A stretch of DNA of 64,000 bases from Deinococcus terrestris (lineage in GTDB: Bacteria; Deinococcota; Deinococci; Deinococcales; Deinococcaceae). The DNA lies in NCBI RefSeq assembly GCF_009377345.1, contig NZ_WBSL01000001.1:1-64000 (forward strand). Direction: 5' to 3'. The notes beneath the pieces were generated by a model. The model saw nothing but the letters and a program-made list of their open reading frames with translations, was not told the origin of the DNA and searched no databases. The translations under genes were made by a program, and so were the position numbers. This document shows positions 1 through 15,059 of this stretch, in pieces (the first letter of the stretch is position 1; every line of letters begins with the position of its first letter).

Positions 1-238
<238 letters not shown>

Positions 239-250
239 GTTCCCGGCTGG

Positions 251-322
<72 letters not shown>

Positions 323-326
323 GGAG

Positions 327-493
<167 letters not shown>

Positions 494-534
494 GTCCTGC
501 TCGTCCCGGCCCTGATTGTCACAGCCTAAGCCGT

Positions 535-611
<77 letters not shown>

Positions 612-694
612 AGCCCTTCCCGGAACCGGTGGAGACAGATTTCTGCCCCTGAGTGCGGAGGTTTCGCGCTTGCCGCGCTGACTTCCGGCTGTGA

Positions 695-723
695 ATAGTA
701 GCACCGGCCCCGAAAGGTGTCAA
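695..723 (-). promoter_or_regulatory. Sigma-70-type promoter of the tRNA-tuf operon
   Basis: On the minus strand TTGACA (718-723) and TACTAT (695-700) are separated by exactly 17 bp, close to the consensus for the housekeeping sigma factor. The -10 box is about 83 bp upstream of the first tRNA, leaving room for a short leader removed by processing. This is the best classical promoter in the window, as expected for stable RNA and EF-Tu. Confidence 0.85.
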
Positions 724-833
724 CACGACCTCTAAGGTGCCGCTGGGTCCAGGTTCTGGCGCTCGTTTGGACAAGCCCTGCCGGTGAAGCCAAGCTGAAG
801 GGCGGCCCCACCCGACCTCCGCCATATCGCGCA

Positions 834-861
834 TTTGCCGCCAGGCCCATCGGCGTAGACT
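834..861 (+). promoter_or_regulatory. Possible promoter of the ABC exporter pair
   Basis: The 612-946 gap has no gene I can support; apart from the tRNA promoter its only signal is TAGACT at 856-861, with a poor -35 (TTTGCC, 834-839) 16 bp upstream, pointing to the ABC exporter start at 947. The -10 fits the local TANNNT style but the leader would be about 80 nt. Weak assignment. Confidence 0.3.
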
Positions 862-946
862 GACGGTTCTCCGGCCCATCTGGGTTGCCGAATTTGCCCG
901 CCCTTCCGGCTTTTTCGTCCCTTTCTCCCTTAGAGGTACCCCTCCC

Positions 947-4743
<3,797 letters not shown>

Positions 4744-4761
4744 GGAGGAACGTGGGGTGTG

Positions 4762-4813
4762 GAGCGTGGATCGTGGGAGGAGAGAAACCCTCTACGATCC
4801 ACGTTCTACGCTC
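4762..4813. repeat. Imperfect inverted repeat after the ABC exporter
   Basis: Two copies of a GCGTGGATCGTGGGAGG-like sequence face each other around AGAGAAAC, with two mismatches. The right arm carries an extra related ACGTTCTACGCTC. No U tract follows, so it is a weak terminator. It may be a small palindromic intergenic repeat of the kind scattered in Deinococcus genomes. Confidence 0.5.
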
Positions 4814-4851
4814 TTGACCTTCCGCTGACACGCCGGTGACGCCGCCCTGAC
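4814..4851 (+). promoter_or_regulatory. Pho-box-like array: four NTGAC repeats at 11-bp pitch
   Basis: The pentamers TTGAC, CTGAC, GTGAC and CTGAC begin at 4814, 4825, 4836 and 4847, exactly 11 bp apart, 23-60 bp before the pstS start. PhoB and PhoP bind tandem direct repeats with this 11-bp spacing, so this is very probably the phosphate-starvation activator site of the pst operon. The periodicity is seen; regulator identity is inferred. Confidence 0.7.
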
Positions 4852-4873
4852 GTGGGGGGGGCACCCTGGGGCC

Positions 4874-5908
<1,035 letters not shown>

Positions 5909-5924
5909 TCGTCTGACCTTCAAA

Positions 5925-5955
5925 GCGGGCGGCCCTCCGAGGTGGGGCCGCCCGC
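5925..5955 (+). terminator. Hairpin between pstS and pstC
   Basis: Perfect 11-bp stem GCGGGCGGCCC/GGGCCGCCCGC with a 9-nt loop and no U tract, 17 bp after the pstS stop. Best read as an attenuator or 3' mRNA stabiliser that raises binding protein over permease. A similar arrangement is found after malE at 29414-29453. Confidence 0.6.
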
Positions 5956-5999
5956 CGCCGCTGCTCTGTGCTCCGCGACCCTTCCCGCCCGTCCCGGCC

Positions 6000-6015
6000 C
6001 TGACGTGGCCCTGAC
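6000..6015 (+). promoter_or_regulatory. Short second Pho-box-like pair before pstC
   Basis: CTGAC at 6000 and again at 6011, 11 bp apart, 39 bp upstream of the pstC start. Only two repeats are clear, so it is a weaker candidate than the four-repeat array before pstS, but it has the same spacing and core and could drive pstCAB-phoU independently of the hairpin after pstS. Confidence 0.4.
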
Positions 6016-6053
6016 GCCCCCGCGCTGAACTGTCCCCCAGAGGTCATGACCCC

Positions 6054-7061
6054 ATGAGTGAACCCCTGCGTCCCCGTTCCTCGCCCCGCGCCGCCCTGTC
6101 CGGCCGCAGCGACCGCACCTTTCAGGGCCTGATTCTCGCGCTCGCCTCGGTGATCGTGCTGGTGTTCGTGCTGAGCGTGTACCAGCTCGGGCGCGAGTCG
6201 TGGCCCGCCCTGCGCGAGTTCGGGCTGAGCTTCTATACCGAGCGCACCTGGAACCCGGTGACGGGCGAGTTCGGGGCGGCCCAGATGGTGATCGGCACGC
6301 TGGTGACCAGCCTCGCCGCGCTGGTGCTGAGTGTGCCGCTGGCGGTGGCGAGTGCCCTGTTCGTGGCCGAGTACGCCCCGAAGTGGCTGGCGAACCCGGT
6401 GGGCTACCTGATCGAGCTGCTCGCTGCCGTGCCCAGCGTGGTGTACGGGCTGTGGGCCTTGTTCGTGATCGCGCCGATCCTGGGCCGCTGGCAGCAGGGC
6501 TTCTTCGCGGACCCGGCCAATCTGGAGGTCTATACCCGCTGTCAGGACATCTGGAACAGCGGCCAGACCACCCTGCAATGCTTTTTCGTGCCCAGCGCCT
6601 TCGACGGGCGGGGGCTGGCGCTCGCCATCCTGATCCTGACGGTGATGATCCTGCCCTACACGGCGTCGGTGGCGCGGGACGTGATCCGGCTGGTGCCGCA
6701 GGACCAGCGCGAGGCGATGTACGCCCTGGGCGCGACGAAGTGGGAGGTCATCTCGCGGGCCATCCTGCCCTATGCCCGCGCGGGCATCCTGGGCGGCGTG
6801 ATTCTGGCGCTGGGCCGGGCGCTGGGCGAGACGCTGGCGGTGGCGATGGTGATCGGGGACAGCCAGGACATCATCAAGAGCCTGTGGGGTGGGGCCAGCA
6901 CGATGGCTTCCGTGATCGCCAACCAGTTCGGTGACGCGCAGGAGAGGCTGCACCGCTCCAGCGTGGTGGCGCTGGGCCTGGGCCTGTTCTTCCTCAGTGT
7001 GCTGGTGAACTTCATCGCCCGTATGGTGATCGCGCGGCTGACGCCCAAGGGGATTCAATGA
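6054..7061 (+). CDS. pstC: Phosphate ABC transporter permease PstC
   Basis: Membrane permease of 335 aa forming the phosphate channel with PstA. About six hydrophobic segments are visible, and the EAA-type loop that contacts PstB reads [21 protein letters not shown] near residue 220. A longer periplasmic loop (about 140-185) holds two cysteines, which is unusual for PstC and might form a disulfide. The stop overlaps the pstA start by 4 bp (ATGA), showing coupled translation. Order and family match pstSCAB-phoU units elsewhere. Confidence 0.95.
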   Translation: MSEPLRPRSSPRAALSGRSDRTFQGLILALASVIVLVFVLSVYQLGRESWPALREFGLSFYTERTWNPVTGEFGAAQMVIGTLVTSLAALVLSVPLAVASALFVAEYAPKWLANPVGYLIELLAAVPSVVYGLWALFVIAPILGRWQQGFFADPANLEVYTRCQDIWNSGQTTLQCFFVPSAFDGRGLALAILILTVMILPYTASVARDVIRLVPQDQREAMYALGATKWEVISRAILPYARAGILGGVILALGRALGETLAVAMVIGDSQDIIKSLWGGASTMASVIANQFGDAQERLHRSSVVALGLGLFFLSVLVNFIARMVIARLTPKGIQ

Positions 7062-7924
7062 CCGCCCGCAGCTCGGCCCTCCCTGCCCGCCCCCGGCCCC
7101 GGCTCAGCCCGGCCCGCCGCGCCCGCAACCTGATCATGGGCGCTTTGATCGGCCTCTCGACCGTCATCGTGGTCGCCCCCCTGATCCTGATCTTTGCCTA
7201 CCTGCTGCGCGAGGGGCTGGGAGCGATGAATCTGGAGTTCTTCACCCGGACGCCCGCGCCGGAAGGGGAGACGGGCGGCGGCCTTCTCAACGCGATTGTG
7301 GGCAGCCTCCAGATGCTGCTGATGGCGAGCGTACTGGGCGTCGGGGTGGGGGTGGCGGGCGGCATCTTCCTGGCCGAGTATCCCCGGCACCCGCTGATGC
7401 CCACCGTGAGGATGCTCAGCGACGTGCTCGCGGGCATCCCGGCCATCGTGATGGGACTGGTGGCTTACGGGCTGATCGTGCTGTATTTCGGCTTTTCCGG
7501 GCTGGCGGGCGCCATCGCGCTGGGCTTCCTGATGATTCCCATCGTGGTCCGCACGACCGAGGAGGTCCTGAAGCTGGTGCCCGTCACCGTGCGCGAGGCG
7601 GGCCTGAGTCTGGGGCTGCCGCAGTGGCTGGTCATCCTGCGGATCGTGCTGCCCGCCGCCGCCGGGGGCATCGTGACAGGCGTGATGCTGGCCCTGGCGC
7701 GGGTGGCGGGCGAGGCCGCGCCGCTGCTGTTCACCGCCTTCGGCAACCCGCTCGTGAACCTCGACCCCACCAAGCCCATGAGCGCCCTGCCACTGGAAAT
7801 CTACCGGGGGGCGACCAGCGCCTACGACGAGAACCAGCGCCTCGCCAAAGCGGGAGCGCTGCTGCTGATCCTGATCATCTTCGCCACGAGTCTGCTGGCG
7901 CGGTGGGCGAGTCGGCGGCGCTAA
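7058..7924 (+). CDS. pstA: Phosphate ABC transporter permease PstA
   Basis: Second permease subunit, 288 aa, with six membrane helices. The cytoplasmic EAA-like loop [20 protein letters not shown] (near residue 175-195) docks on PstB. The conserved stretch LFTAFGNP and the end of the protein fit PstA. It overlaps pstC by 4 bp and lies 44 bp before pstB. Function: phosphate passage across the cytoplasmic membrane powered by PstB. Confidence 0.95.
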   Translation: MTARSSALPARPRPRLSPARRARNLIMGALIGLSTVIVVAPLILIFAYLLREGLGAMNLEFFTRTPAPEGETGGGLLNAIVGSLQMLLMASVLGVGVGVAGGIFLAEYPRHPLMPTVRMLSDVLAGIPAIVMGLVAYGLIVLYFGFSGLAGAIALGFLMIPIVVRTTEEVLKLVPVTVREAGLSLGLPQWLVILRIVLPAAAGGIVTGVMLALARVAGEAAPLLFTAFGNPLVNLDPTKPMSALPLEIYRGATSAYDENQRLAKAGALLLILIIFATSLLARWASRRR

Positions 7925-7968
7925 GCCTCCCCGCCCCCGTCGCCTGTCCGTCCAAGGAGTCCCCACCC

Positions 7969-8730
7969 ATGTCCACCCCCCTCCTCACTGCCCAGAACGT
8001 GAGCATCTATTACGGCGACAAGCAGGCCGTCCGCGATGTGGACCTCAGCGTGCAGCGCGGCACCGTGAACGCCCTAATCGGCCCTTCCGGGTGCGGCAAA
8101 ACCACCTTCCTGCGGGCGATCAACCGGATGCACGACCTGACGCCGGGTGCCCGCGTCACGGGCCGCATCGTGCTCGACGGCGAGGACGTGTACGCCCCCG
8201 GCGTGGACGCGGTCGCCATGCGCCGCCGGGTCGGAATGGTCTTCCAGAAGCCCAACCCCTTTCCCACCATGAGCGTGTTCGACAACGTGGTGAGCGGCCT
8301 GAAGTTGACCGGGGTGCGTGACCGCGCCCGCTTGATGGAGGTGGCCGAGCGCTCGCTGCGCGGGGCCGCCCTCTGGGACGAGGTCAAGGACCGTCTCAAG
8401 ACCCCGGCGACGGGCCTTTCGGGCGGTCAGCAGCAGCGGCTGTGCATCGCCCGTGCCCTGGCCGTCGAGCCAGAGCTGCTGCTGATGGACGAGCCGACCT
8501 CAGCGCTCGACCCCGCGAGCACGGCCCGCATCGAAGACCTGATGACCGGACTCAAGCAGGTCACCACCATCCTGATCGTCACGCACAACATGCACCAAGC
8601 GGCCCGCGTGAGCGACACGACCTCCTTTTTCCTGAATGGCGACCTCGTGGAGCACGGCGTGACCGATCAGGTCTTCACCAGCCCGCGCGACGAGCGCACC
8701 GAGGCGTATGTGACGGGCCGCTTTGGTTGA
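7969..8730 (+). CDS. pstB: Phosphate ABC transporter ATPase PstB
   Basis: ATP-hydrolysing subunit of the phosphate importer, 253 aa. Walker [10 protein letters not shown] near residue 38, Q-loop VFQKPNPFP, signature LSGGQQQR and Walker [14 protein letters not shown] are all intact. The C-terminal [10 protein letters not shown] segment is typical of PstB. The start at 7969 follows a good AAGGAG (7954-7959); upstream in-frame codons belong to the reading-through of pstA and are not used. phoU follows 40 bp later, so transport and signalling are expressed together. Confidence 0.97.
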   Translation: MSTPLLTAQNVSIYYGDKQAVRDVDLSVQRGTVNALIGPSGCGKTTFLRAINRMHDLTPGARVTGRIVLDGEDVYAPGVDAVAMRRRVGMVFQKPNPFPTMSVFDNVVSGLKLTGVRDRARLMEVAERSLRGAALWDEVKDRLKTPATGLSGGQQQRLCIARALAVEPELLLMDEPTSALDPASTARIEDLMTGLKQVTTILIVTHNMHQAARVSDTTSFFLNGDLVEHGVTDQVFTSPRDERTEAYVTGRFG

Positions 8731-8770
8731 GTCTGGCCGTCCGGTCGCCGCCGGAGCCGATACTGGGGCC

Positions 8771-9448
8771 ATGACGGTGGGTGGAGTGGGGGTCGAGGGG
8801 GCGGGCAGCGTGACCGCCCGCTTTCTGCGGATGCTTAGCCTGGCGCTGGAGGAACTGGAGGCCGTCCGCGACGCCGCCCGCCGCGCCGAGTACGCCGGAC
8901 TGACCGCCCGCGCCGGGAGGCTGGAGAGCGAGACGAACGCGCTGGAGCGCGAGCTGGAGGACGCCTGCCTCGCCGCCTTCGCCCGCCCGCTGACCCCGGA
9001 CGACCTCGCCTTTCACCTGCTGGTCTTTCGCAGCCTGACCAATCTGGAACGGGTGGGCGACTACGCCTTCGGGGTGGCCCGCGACCTCGAACGGCTGGCC
9101 CCGCGCACCCGCTCGGCCACCCTACAAGACGTGCTGCCCCTGATCGGACTGCTGACCACCATGCTCGACCGCCTCGCCTACGCCTTTGCCGAGCGCGACG
9201 CGGCAGCCGCCCGCGAGGTCATCCGGCTGGACGCGGAAGAGGTGGACGTGCTGTACGAGCTTTTGCAACGCGCCAGCCTGACCCGCCTGCATGAGCGCCC
9301 AGACGACGTGGAGGTCGCGCTGGCCGCCAACCGCATGGCCCGCAGCTTAGAACGCCTGGGGGACCATCTGGTCAACGTGGCCGAGCGGGTGCTGGCGCTG
9401 GTGGAGGGGCCAGGGGCGGCGAGAACGGTGGCGGAGTCCCCCTCATAA
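8771..9448 (+). CDS. phoU: PhoU-type phosphate signalling regulator
   Basis: Last gene of the pst operon, 225 aa from ATG at 8771. The protein is almost all helical with two PhoU-like three-helix halves; the conserved NLERVGDYAFGVA and SLERLGDHLVNVAERV segments are the metal-binding E/DxxxD motifs of PhoU repeats. PhoU restrains the Pst transporter and the PhoR kinase when phosphate is plentiful. An earlier in-frame start (8723) would overlap pstB and adds no conserved sequence, so ATG 8771 is preferred; GATACT precedes it by 6 nt. The partner kinase is not in this window. Confidence 0.9.
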   Translation: MTVGGVGVEGAGSVTARFLRMLSLALEELEAVRDAARRAEYAGLTARAGRLESETNALERELEDACLAAFARPLTPDDLAFHLLVFRSLTNLERVGDYAFGVARDLERLAPRTRSATLQDVLPLIGLLTTMLDRLAYAFAERDAAAAREVIRLDAEEVDVLYELLQRASLTRLHERPDDVEVALAANRMARSLERLGDHLVNVAERVLALVEGPGAARTVAESPS

Positions 9449-9498
9449 GCCATCTGGCCGAGGTCCGTCCCCGGCCCCTCGCCTGCTAGCCTCCCCCC

Positions 9499-11283
9499 AT
9501 GACCACCACCGAATCCCGCGAGCTGCCCCGCTGGCGCACCGACGATCTGTACGCGGGTCTGCAAGACCCTCGCCTCGCCGCCGACTTGGCTGCCGTGCGA
9601 GACGAGGTAACCGCGCTGGAAGCGACGTTTGACCGTTACGGGGTTCGCAAGGACGGCGACACCACTTCCCCCGAGAGTTTGGAAGCCGTGTTGGGGGGCC
9701 TGAACGCGCTGATGACGCGCCTGACCTCGCTGCGGGGCTTCATCTCCGCCTTCGTGACGACCGACAGCCGTGACGCCCTCGCCCAGCAGAAGATGGGCGA
9801 GCTGACCACCCTGACCCTTCCGCTGGGGCCGCTGCGCTCGCGCCTGACCGCGTGGCTGGGCGGGCAGGACGTGGAGGGGCTGCTGGCCGCGTCCGAGGTC
9901 GCCCGCGAGCACGAGCACCTGATTCGCCGCAGCGCGGAGCGGGCGCGGTACCAGATGACCCCGGAGGAAGAAGACCTCGCCGCCCGGCTGCGGCCCAGCG
10001 GGGCGGGTGGTTGGTCCAAGCTGCACGGCAACGTCTCCAGCCAACTGCGCGGCGAGTTCCGGGGCGAGTCGCTGCCCGTGACCGCCCTGCGTGCCCTGGC
10101 GACCGACCCCGACGAGGGCGTGCGCCGCGACGCCTACGAGGCCGAGCTGAAGGTCTGGGAGGGCGCGGAAGTCGTCCTCGCCGCCGCGCTGAACGGCGTC
10201 AAGGGCGAGGAAGGCACCCTCGCCGCCCGCCGGGGCTTTCCCGACGCGGTGGCCCCCAGCCTGCTGACCCACGGCATCGACCGCGAGACGCTGGAGGCCA
10301 TGCAGGGCGCGGTCGTGCGCTCCTTTCCCGACTTCCGGCGCTACTTCGCGGCGAAGGCGCGGGCGCTGGGCAAGCCGAAGCTGGACTGGTGGGACCTCTT
10401 CGCGCCCGTGGGCCGTTCGCAGACCGAATGGACTTACGAGGCCGGGACCCGCTTCGTGGAGGAGCAGTTCCGCTCGTACTCGGACAAACTTGGCGACTAC
10501 GCCGCCCGCGCCTTTACCGAGAGCTGGATCGATGCCGGGCCGCGCGACGGCAAGCGGGGCGGGGCCTTCTGCATGGGCTGGCAGGGCGACGAGAGCCGCA
10601 TCCTGATGAACCACGACCCCAGCCTCGACAGCGTGTCCACCCTCGCGCACGAGCTGGGGCACGGGTACCACAACCTCCTCAAGGCGCCGCGCACCCCCCT
10701 GCAACGCGAGACGCCGATGACGCTGGCCGAAACGGCGTCAATCTTCTGCGAGACGATCATCCAGAACGCGGCGCTGGAGCAGGCGACGGGCGAGGAGCGC
10801 CTGTACGTGCTGGAGACGCAACTGCTCGGACACGCGCAGGTCGTCGTGGACATCCACTCGCGCTTCCTGTTCGAGCGGGCCGTCTTTGAGGGGCGGGCGC
10901 AGCGGGACCTGACGCCGCAGGAGATCAATGACCTGATGACTTGGGCGCAGCGTGAGACCTACGGGGACGCGCTGGCGAGCACCCACCCCTACATGTGGGC
11001 TGTGAAGCCGCACTACTACAGCCTCAGCTTCTACAACTACCCGTACACCTTCGGGCTGCTGTTCGGCCTGGGGCTGTATGCCCAGTACCAGGCGGCCAAG
11101 GAACGCGGCGAGGCCGCCGACTTCCAGCGCAGCTACGACGAGCTGCTGTCGGGCACCGGCCTGGCCGACGCCCGCACCCTGGCGGCTGGATTCGGTATCG
11201 ACCTGCACGCGCCCGATTTCTGGGAGGGCAGCCTGAACGTGATTCGGGAACAGATCGCGGCGTATGAGGCGGCGCTGGCCTGA
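9499..11283 (+). CDS. pepF: Oligoendopeptidase F family (M3) metallopeptidase
   Basis: Cytoplasmic zinc peptidase of 594 aa that cuts short peptides. The zinc site HELGH lies near residue 384 and the third ligand is in the downstream LAETASIFCE helix, both as in M3B peptidases; an N-terminal helical domain (1-200) precedes them. Length is normal for PepF. No signal peptide. TAGCCT (9487-9492) lies 6 nt before ATG with no Shine-Dalgarno, so the message is probably leaderless. A stand-alone gene ending at a hairpin (11305-11334) shared with the converging OsmC gene. Confidence 0.93.
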   Translation: MTTTESRELPRWRTDDLYAGLQDPRLAADLAAVRDEVTALEATFDRYGVRKDGDTTSPESLEAVLGGLNALMTRLTSLRGFISAFVTTDSRDALAQQKMGELTTLTLPLGPLRSRLTAWLGGQDVEGLLAASEVAREHEHLIRRSAERARYQMTPEEEDLAARLRPSGAGGWSKLHGNVSSQLRGEFRGESLPVTALRALATDPDEGVRRDAYEAELKVWEGAEVVLAAALNGVKGEEGTLAARRGFPDAVAPSLLTHGIDRETLEAMQGAVVRSFPDFRRYFAAKARALGKPKLDWWDLFAPVGRSQTEWTYEAGTRFVEEQFRSYSDKLGDYAARAFTESWIDAGPRDGKRGGAFCMGWQGDESRILMNHDPSLDSVSTLAHELGHGYHNLLKAPRTPLQRETPMTLAETASIFCETIIQNAALEQATGEERLYVLETQLLGHAQVVVDIHSRFLFERAVFEGRAQRDLTPQEINDLMTWAQRETYGDALASTHPYMWAVKPHYYSLSFYNYPYTFGLLFGLGLYAQYQAAKERGEAADFQRSYDELLSGTGLADARTLAAGFGIDLHAPDFWEGSLNVIREQIAAYEAALA

Positions 11284-11304
11284 CGCTCAGCCGAGAGTGG
11301 AAAG

Positions 11305-11334
11305 GGAGAGGCGGCGCGGAATGGCCGCCTCTCC
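11305..11334. terminator. Bidirectional hairpin terminator, pepF / OsmC
   Basis: Perfect 11-bp inverted repeat GGAGAGGCGGC/GCCGCCTCTCC with an 8-nt loop between two converging genes. A TCTTTG stretch follows on the plus strand and TTTCC on the minus strand, so it can stop transcription both ways. Confidence 0.75.
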
Positions 11335-11356
11335 TCTTTGCCCTGCTTGATCTTGA

Positions 11357-11773
11357 CTACCTGCGCTCAATCTGCACGTCCGTCAGGGTCACGGGCACCC
11401 CGACCCGGAGCGTGTTCTGAATCTCGGCGACCCGGTCGGTGTGCAGCAGCAGCGCCTGCACCTCGGCCTCGTCGTGCGGCGCTGCGACCCGGACGCGGTA
11501 GGTTACGTTCCGGGCGGGTTCACCCTCGGCCCCAAAGTCGCCCGAGACTTCCACCTCCACCCGCTCCACCGTCAGGCCGCGCTTGGCCGCCTCCCGGTAC
11601 ACGTCGTTGCAGTAGCAGGTTGCCAGCGCCAGAAACAGCAGCTCGCCGCCGTTGACCCCCGAGCCCACGCCACTGGGCCGGGGCGGGACGGCGAGGGCCT
11701 GAATGTGCCCGTCCGTCCGCAGGGTGACCTCGTGGTGGCCTGCGCTGCTTTGCACCAGGGCGCTGATTTTCAT
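11357..11773 (-). CDS. OsmC/Ohr-family protein
   Basis: 138 aa, OsmC fold. This family reduces organic hydroperoxides or serves as small thiol peroxidase-like proteins. One cysteine pair is visible in the ATCYCNDVYREA segment (near residues 52-54), the position of the first catalytic cysteine; the second one seen in classical OsmC is not evident, so it may be a YhfA-like member without full peroxidase chemistry. GAGGTG precedes the ATG by 5 nt. It sits 19 bp after the sppA stop on the same strand, the last gene of a globin-fusion/sppA/osmC unit that may handle oxidative or envelope stress. Confidence 0.85.
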   Translation of the reverse strand: MKISALVQSSAGHHEVTLRTDGHIQALAVPPRPSGVGSGVNGGELLFLALATCYCNDVYREAAKRGLTVERVEVEVSGDFGAEGEPARNVTYRVRVAAPHDEAEVQALLLHTDRVAEIQNTLRVGVPVTLTDVQIERR

Positions 11774-11792
11774 GGCGCACCTCGGGCGCGGG

Positions 11793-13400
<1,608 letters not shown>

Positions 13401-13405
13401 ACCCC

Positions 13406-14215
13406 CTAGCCTACGCGCCCGGAGCGGGGACGGTTCCCCAGCCGCTCCCCCATCGCCCCGGCACGGGCCAGCAGGAGGTCGGCGGCTTCCGGCGGGAGGT
13501 GCGCCCGCGCCGCCTCTCCGAACAGAGCCAGCCAGCGCTCCAGATGCGCTCCCCGGATGCCCAGCCCCGCGTGAACGTGGTTGAGGTTGCCCCGCCACGC
13601 CGGACCGCCCCCCAGCATCGTGACCCAGAAGGCCGTCACCCGTTCCAGGTGGGCGTCCCAGTCGGTGACGTGCGCCGCGAAGGTCGGCCCCAGCACCTCG
13701 TCCGCCCGTGCCCGCGCGTAGAAGTCGGCCAGCAGGGGGCGCAGCGCCGCCTCCCCGCCGACCGCTTCCAATGGGTTGGCTGGGAGACGGGGAGGAGCCT
13801 CTTCCAACACCGCCAGAAACGCCGCTTTGCGTTCGGGCGGGAGGGTCGGCCCGGCCCAGGCCGTCAGGGAACCGTGGGTCCAGTGGAGGGGCAGTTCTCC
13901 CTCCCAGGCGTGGACGACCGCTCCACGCGGCGCCTCTGTCCAGTCCCCGGCGGGGCCGCCGTGCCGCACGTGTGCGCCCAGCACCCGTCCCGCGAGCGCC
14001 GCGCCCGTGCCCCAGGCGAGGGTGGGCACCCCGCGCCGAAGGGCCTCCGATGCCAGGGTCAGCCGCGCCCAGCGGTCGGGCCTCTCCCGCACGTCGGCCA
14101 CCGGCTCGCCGTCGTGGGGGAGCAGCAGGCCCGCCGCACCCGGCAGCGCCTCCGGGGTGGCCAGCTCGGTGCGCCAGTCCGGCAAAGGGAGGGGGGAGAG
14201 CAGGGCATCCGGCAT
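13406..14215 (-). CDS. Amidotransferase-like / group III truncated haemoglobin fusion
   Basis: 269 aa with two parts. Residues 1-150 resemble a class I glutamine amidotransferase: SEALRRGVPTLAWGTGAALA matches the nucleophile elbow, but the catalytic Cys is replaced by Gly, so this half is probably inactive. Residues 150-260 match a group III truncated globin: FYARARADEVLGPTF, the HLERVTAFW helix and the proximal-His segment AHLERWLALF. A haem-binding oxygen or nitric oxide function is likely; the fused domain may sense or bind a ligand. The start at 14215 has TATGCT 6 nt upstream. It lies just ahead of sppA, so the two are probably cotranscribed. Confidence 0.75.
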   Translation of the reverse strand: MPDALLSPLPLPDWRTELATPEALPGAAGLLLPHDGEPVADVRERPDRWARLTLASEALRRGVPTLAWGTGAALAGRVLGAHVRHGGPAGDWTEAPRGAVVHAWEGELPLHWTHGSLTAWAGPTLPPERKAAFLAVLEEAPPRLPANPLEAVGGEAALRPLLADFYARARADEVLGPTFAAHVTDWDAHLERVTAFWVTMLGGGPAWRGNLNHVHAGLGIRGAHLERWLALFGEAARAHLPPEAADLLLARAGAMGERLGNRPRSGRVG

Positions 14216-14232
14216 GGGGCCAGCATAGGGAA

Positions 14233-14260
14233 GACCCCCGGCGCACGGGGTCCGGGGGTC
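14233..14260 (-). terminator. Hairpin terminator before the globin fusion
   Basis: 9-bp stem GACCCCCGG/CCGGGGGTC, 10-nt loop, followed on the minus strand by TCTTCCC. It closes the upstream Gly/Glu-rich gene and separates it from the globin-sppA-osmC unit. Confidence 0.65.
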
Positions 14261-14276
14261 ACCTTCAGGTGTGGGA

Positions 14277-14906
14277 TTACTCGTTCGTATCGGTCGGGGG
14301 GGTAGGCGTCCCCTCGTCCGCGCCGCCGCCCTCTCCCTGCTGCCCGCCGGTCTGCTGCCGGGGCGGCGCCTCGTTGTCGTCGCGGTTCTCGCCGCCCAGC
14401 GTGTCGGCGATGTCGGCCGCTTCCGAGTCCTCGACCGTGGGGTTGGCCGCGCTGGACTTCTCAACGTTGGAGGCGCCGGTCTGGCCCACCTCGGTCTGCT
14501 CGTCGCCGCCCTCGGGCGCGGTGGGGGAGGGCACGCCACTCGTCTCTTCCTGGCCGCCCACGCCGTCCCCCTCGGGGGTGGACTCCTCGGTGCCGCCGCT
14601 CTCCTGACCAGCGGGGGCCGCCACCGCGCCGTTCTCGCCGGACTGCTCGCCGCCCAGTGACTCGGGGCGGGTGTCGCCCTGCGGCTGGGTGAGCTGGTCG
14701 GAGCCCTGGGTCGCGGCGCTCTTGGGCGAGGGGGCGTCCTCGCTCTTCACGTCCTGCGTGGTGGGGTCACCGATGCCCTCGGCGCCCGCCTTGGCTTCCT
14801 CCTCCTCGGCGTGGTGCGGGGTGGTCGCGATGCGGTACCCGGCATACGAGCCGCCCAGCGTGAGCGCCAGCAGCAGCGTCATGGTGACGGCAAAGGTGTT
14901 CTTCAT
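14277..14906 (-). CDS. Membrane-anchored low-complexity Gly/Glu/Pro-rich protein
   Basis: 209 aa, function unknown. The N-terminus MKNTFAVTMTLLLALTLGGS is a membrane anchor or signal peptide without a lipobox. All the rest (about 35-209) is acidic and rich in Gly, Glu, Pro, Ser, Thr and Gln, probably disordered and outside the membrane, with no domain I recognise. The start at 14906 is supported by TAGGCT 8 nt upstream; a longer in-frame reading (to 14990) adds a basic tail that spoils the signal peptide. The composition suggests a linker or wall-associated protein. Confidence 0.7.
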   Translation of the reverse strand: MKNTFAVTMTLLLALTLGGSYAGYRIATTPHHAEEEEAKAGAEGIGDPTTQDVKSEDAPSPKSAATQGSDQLTQPQGDTRPESLGGEQSGENGAVAAPAGQESGGTEESTPEGDGVGGQEETSGVPSPTAPEGGDEQTEVGQTGASNVEKSSAANPTVEDSEAADIADTLGGENRDDNEAPPRQQTGGQQGEGGGADEGTPTPPTDTNE

Positions 14907-15059
14907 ATCACCCCAGCCTACCATGCGGTCAGGGGCCTTTGGCCCGCGCTCAGCGGGAAAGCGGTGAGGATTGGCCCGCGCCGCCTTCACCCTTTTTGGG
15001 TGCGGCCCTCCCGTCGGCTGAAGGTGCTGGGCGGGACTTTGCCTGGGCTACCCTGGGGC

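Noticed and set aside
14907..14990. Longer start for the Gly/Glu-rich protein
   Set aside because: It would add a basic stretch before the signal peptide and lies upstream of the TAGGCT box.
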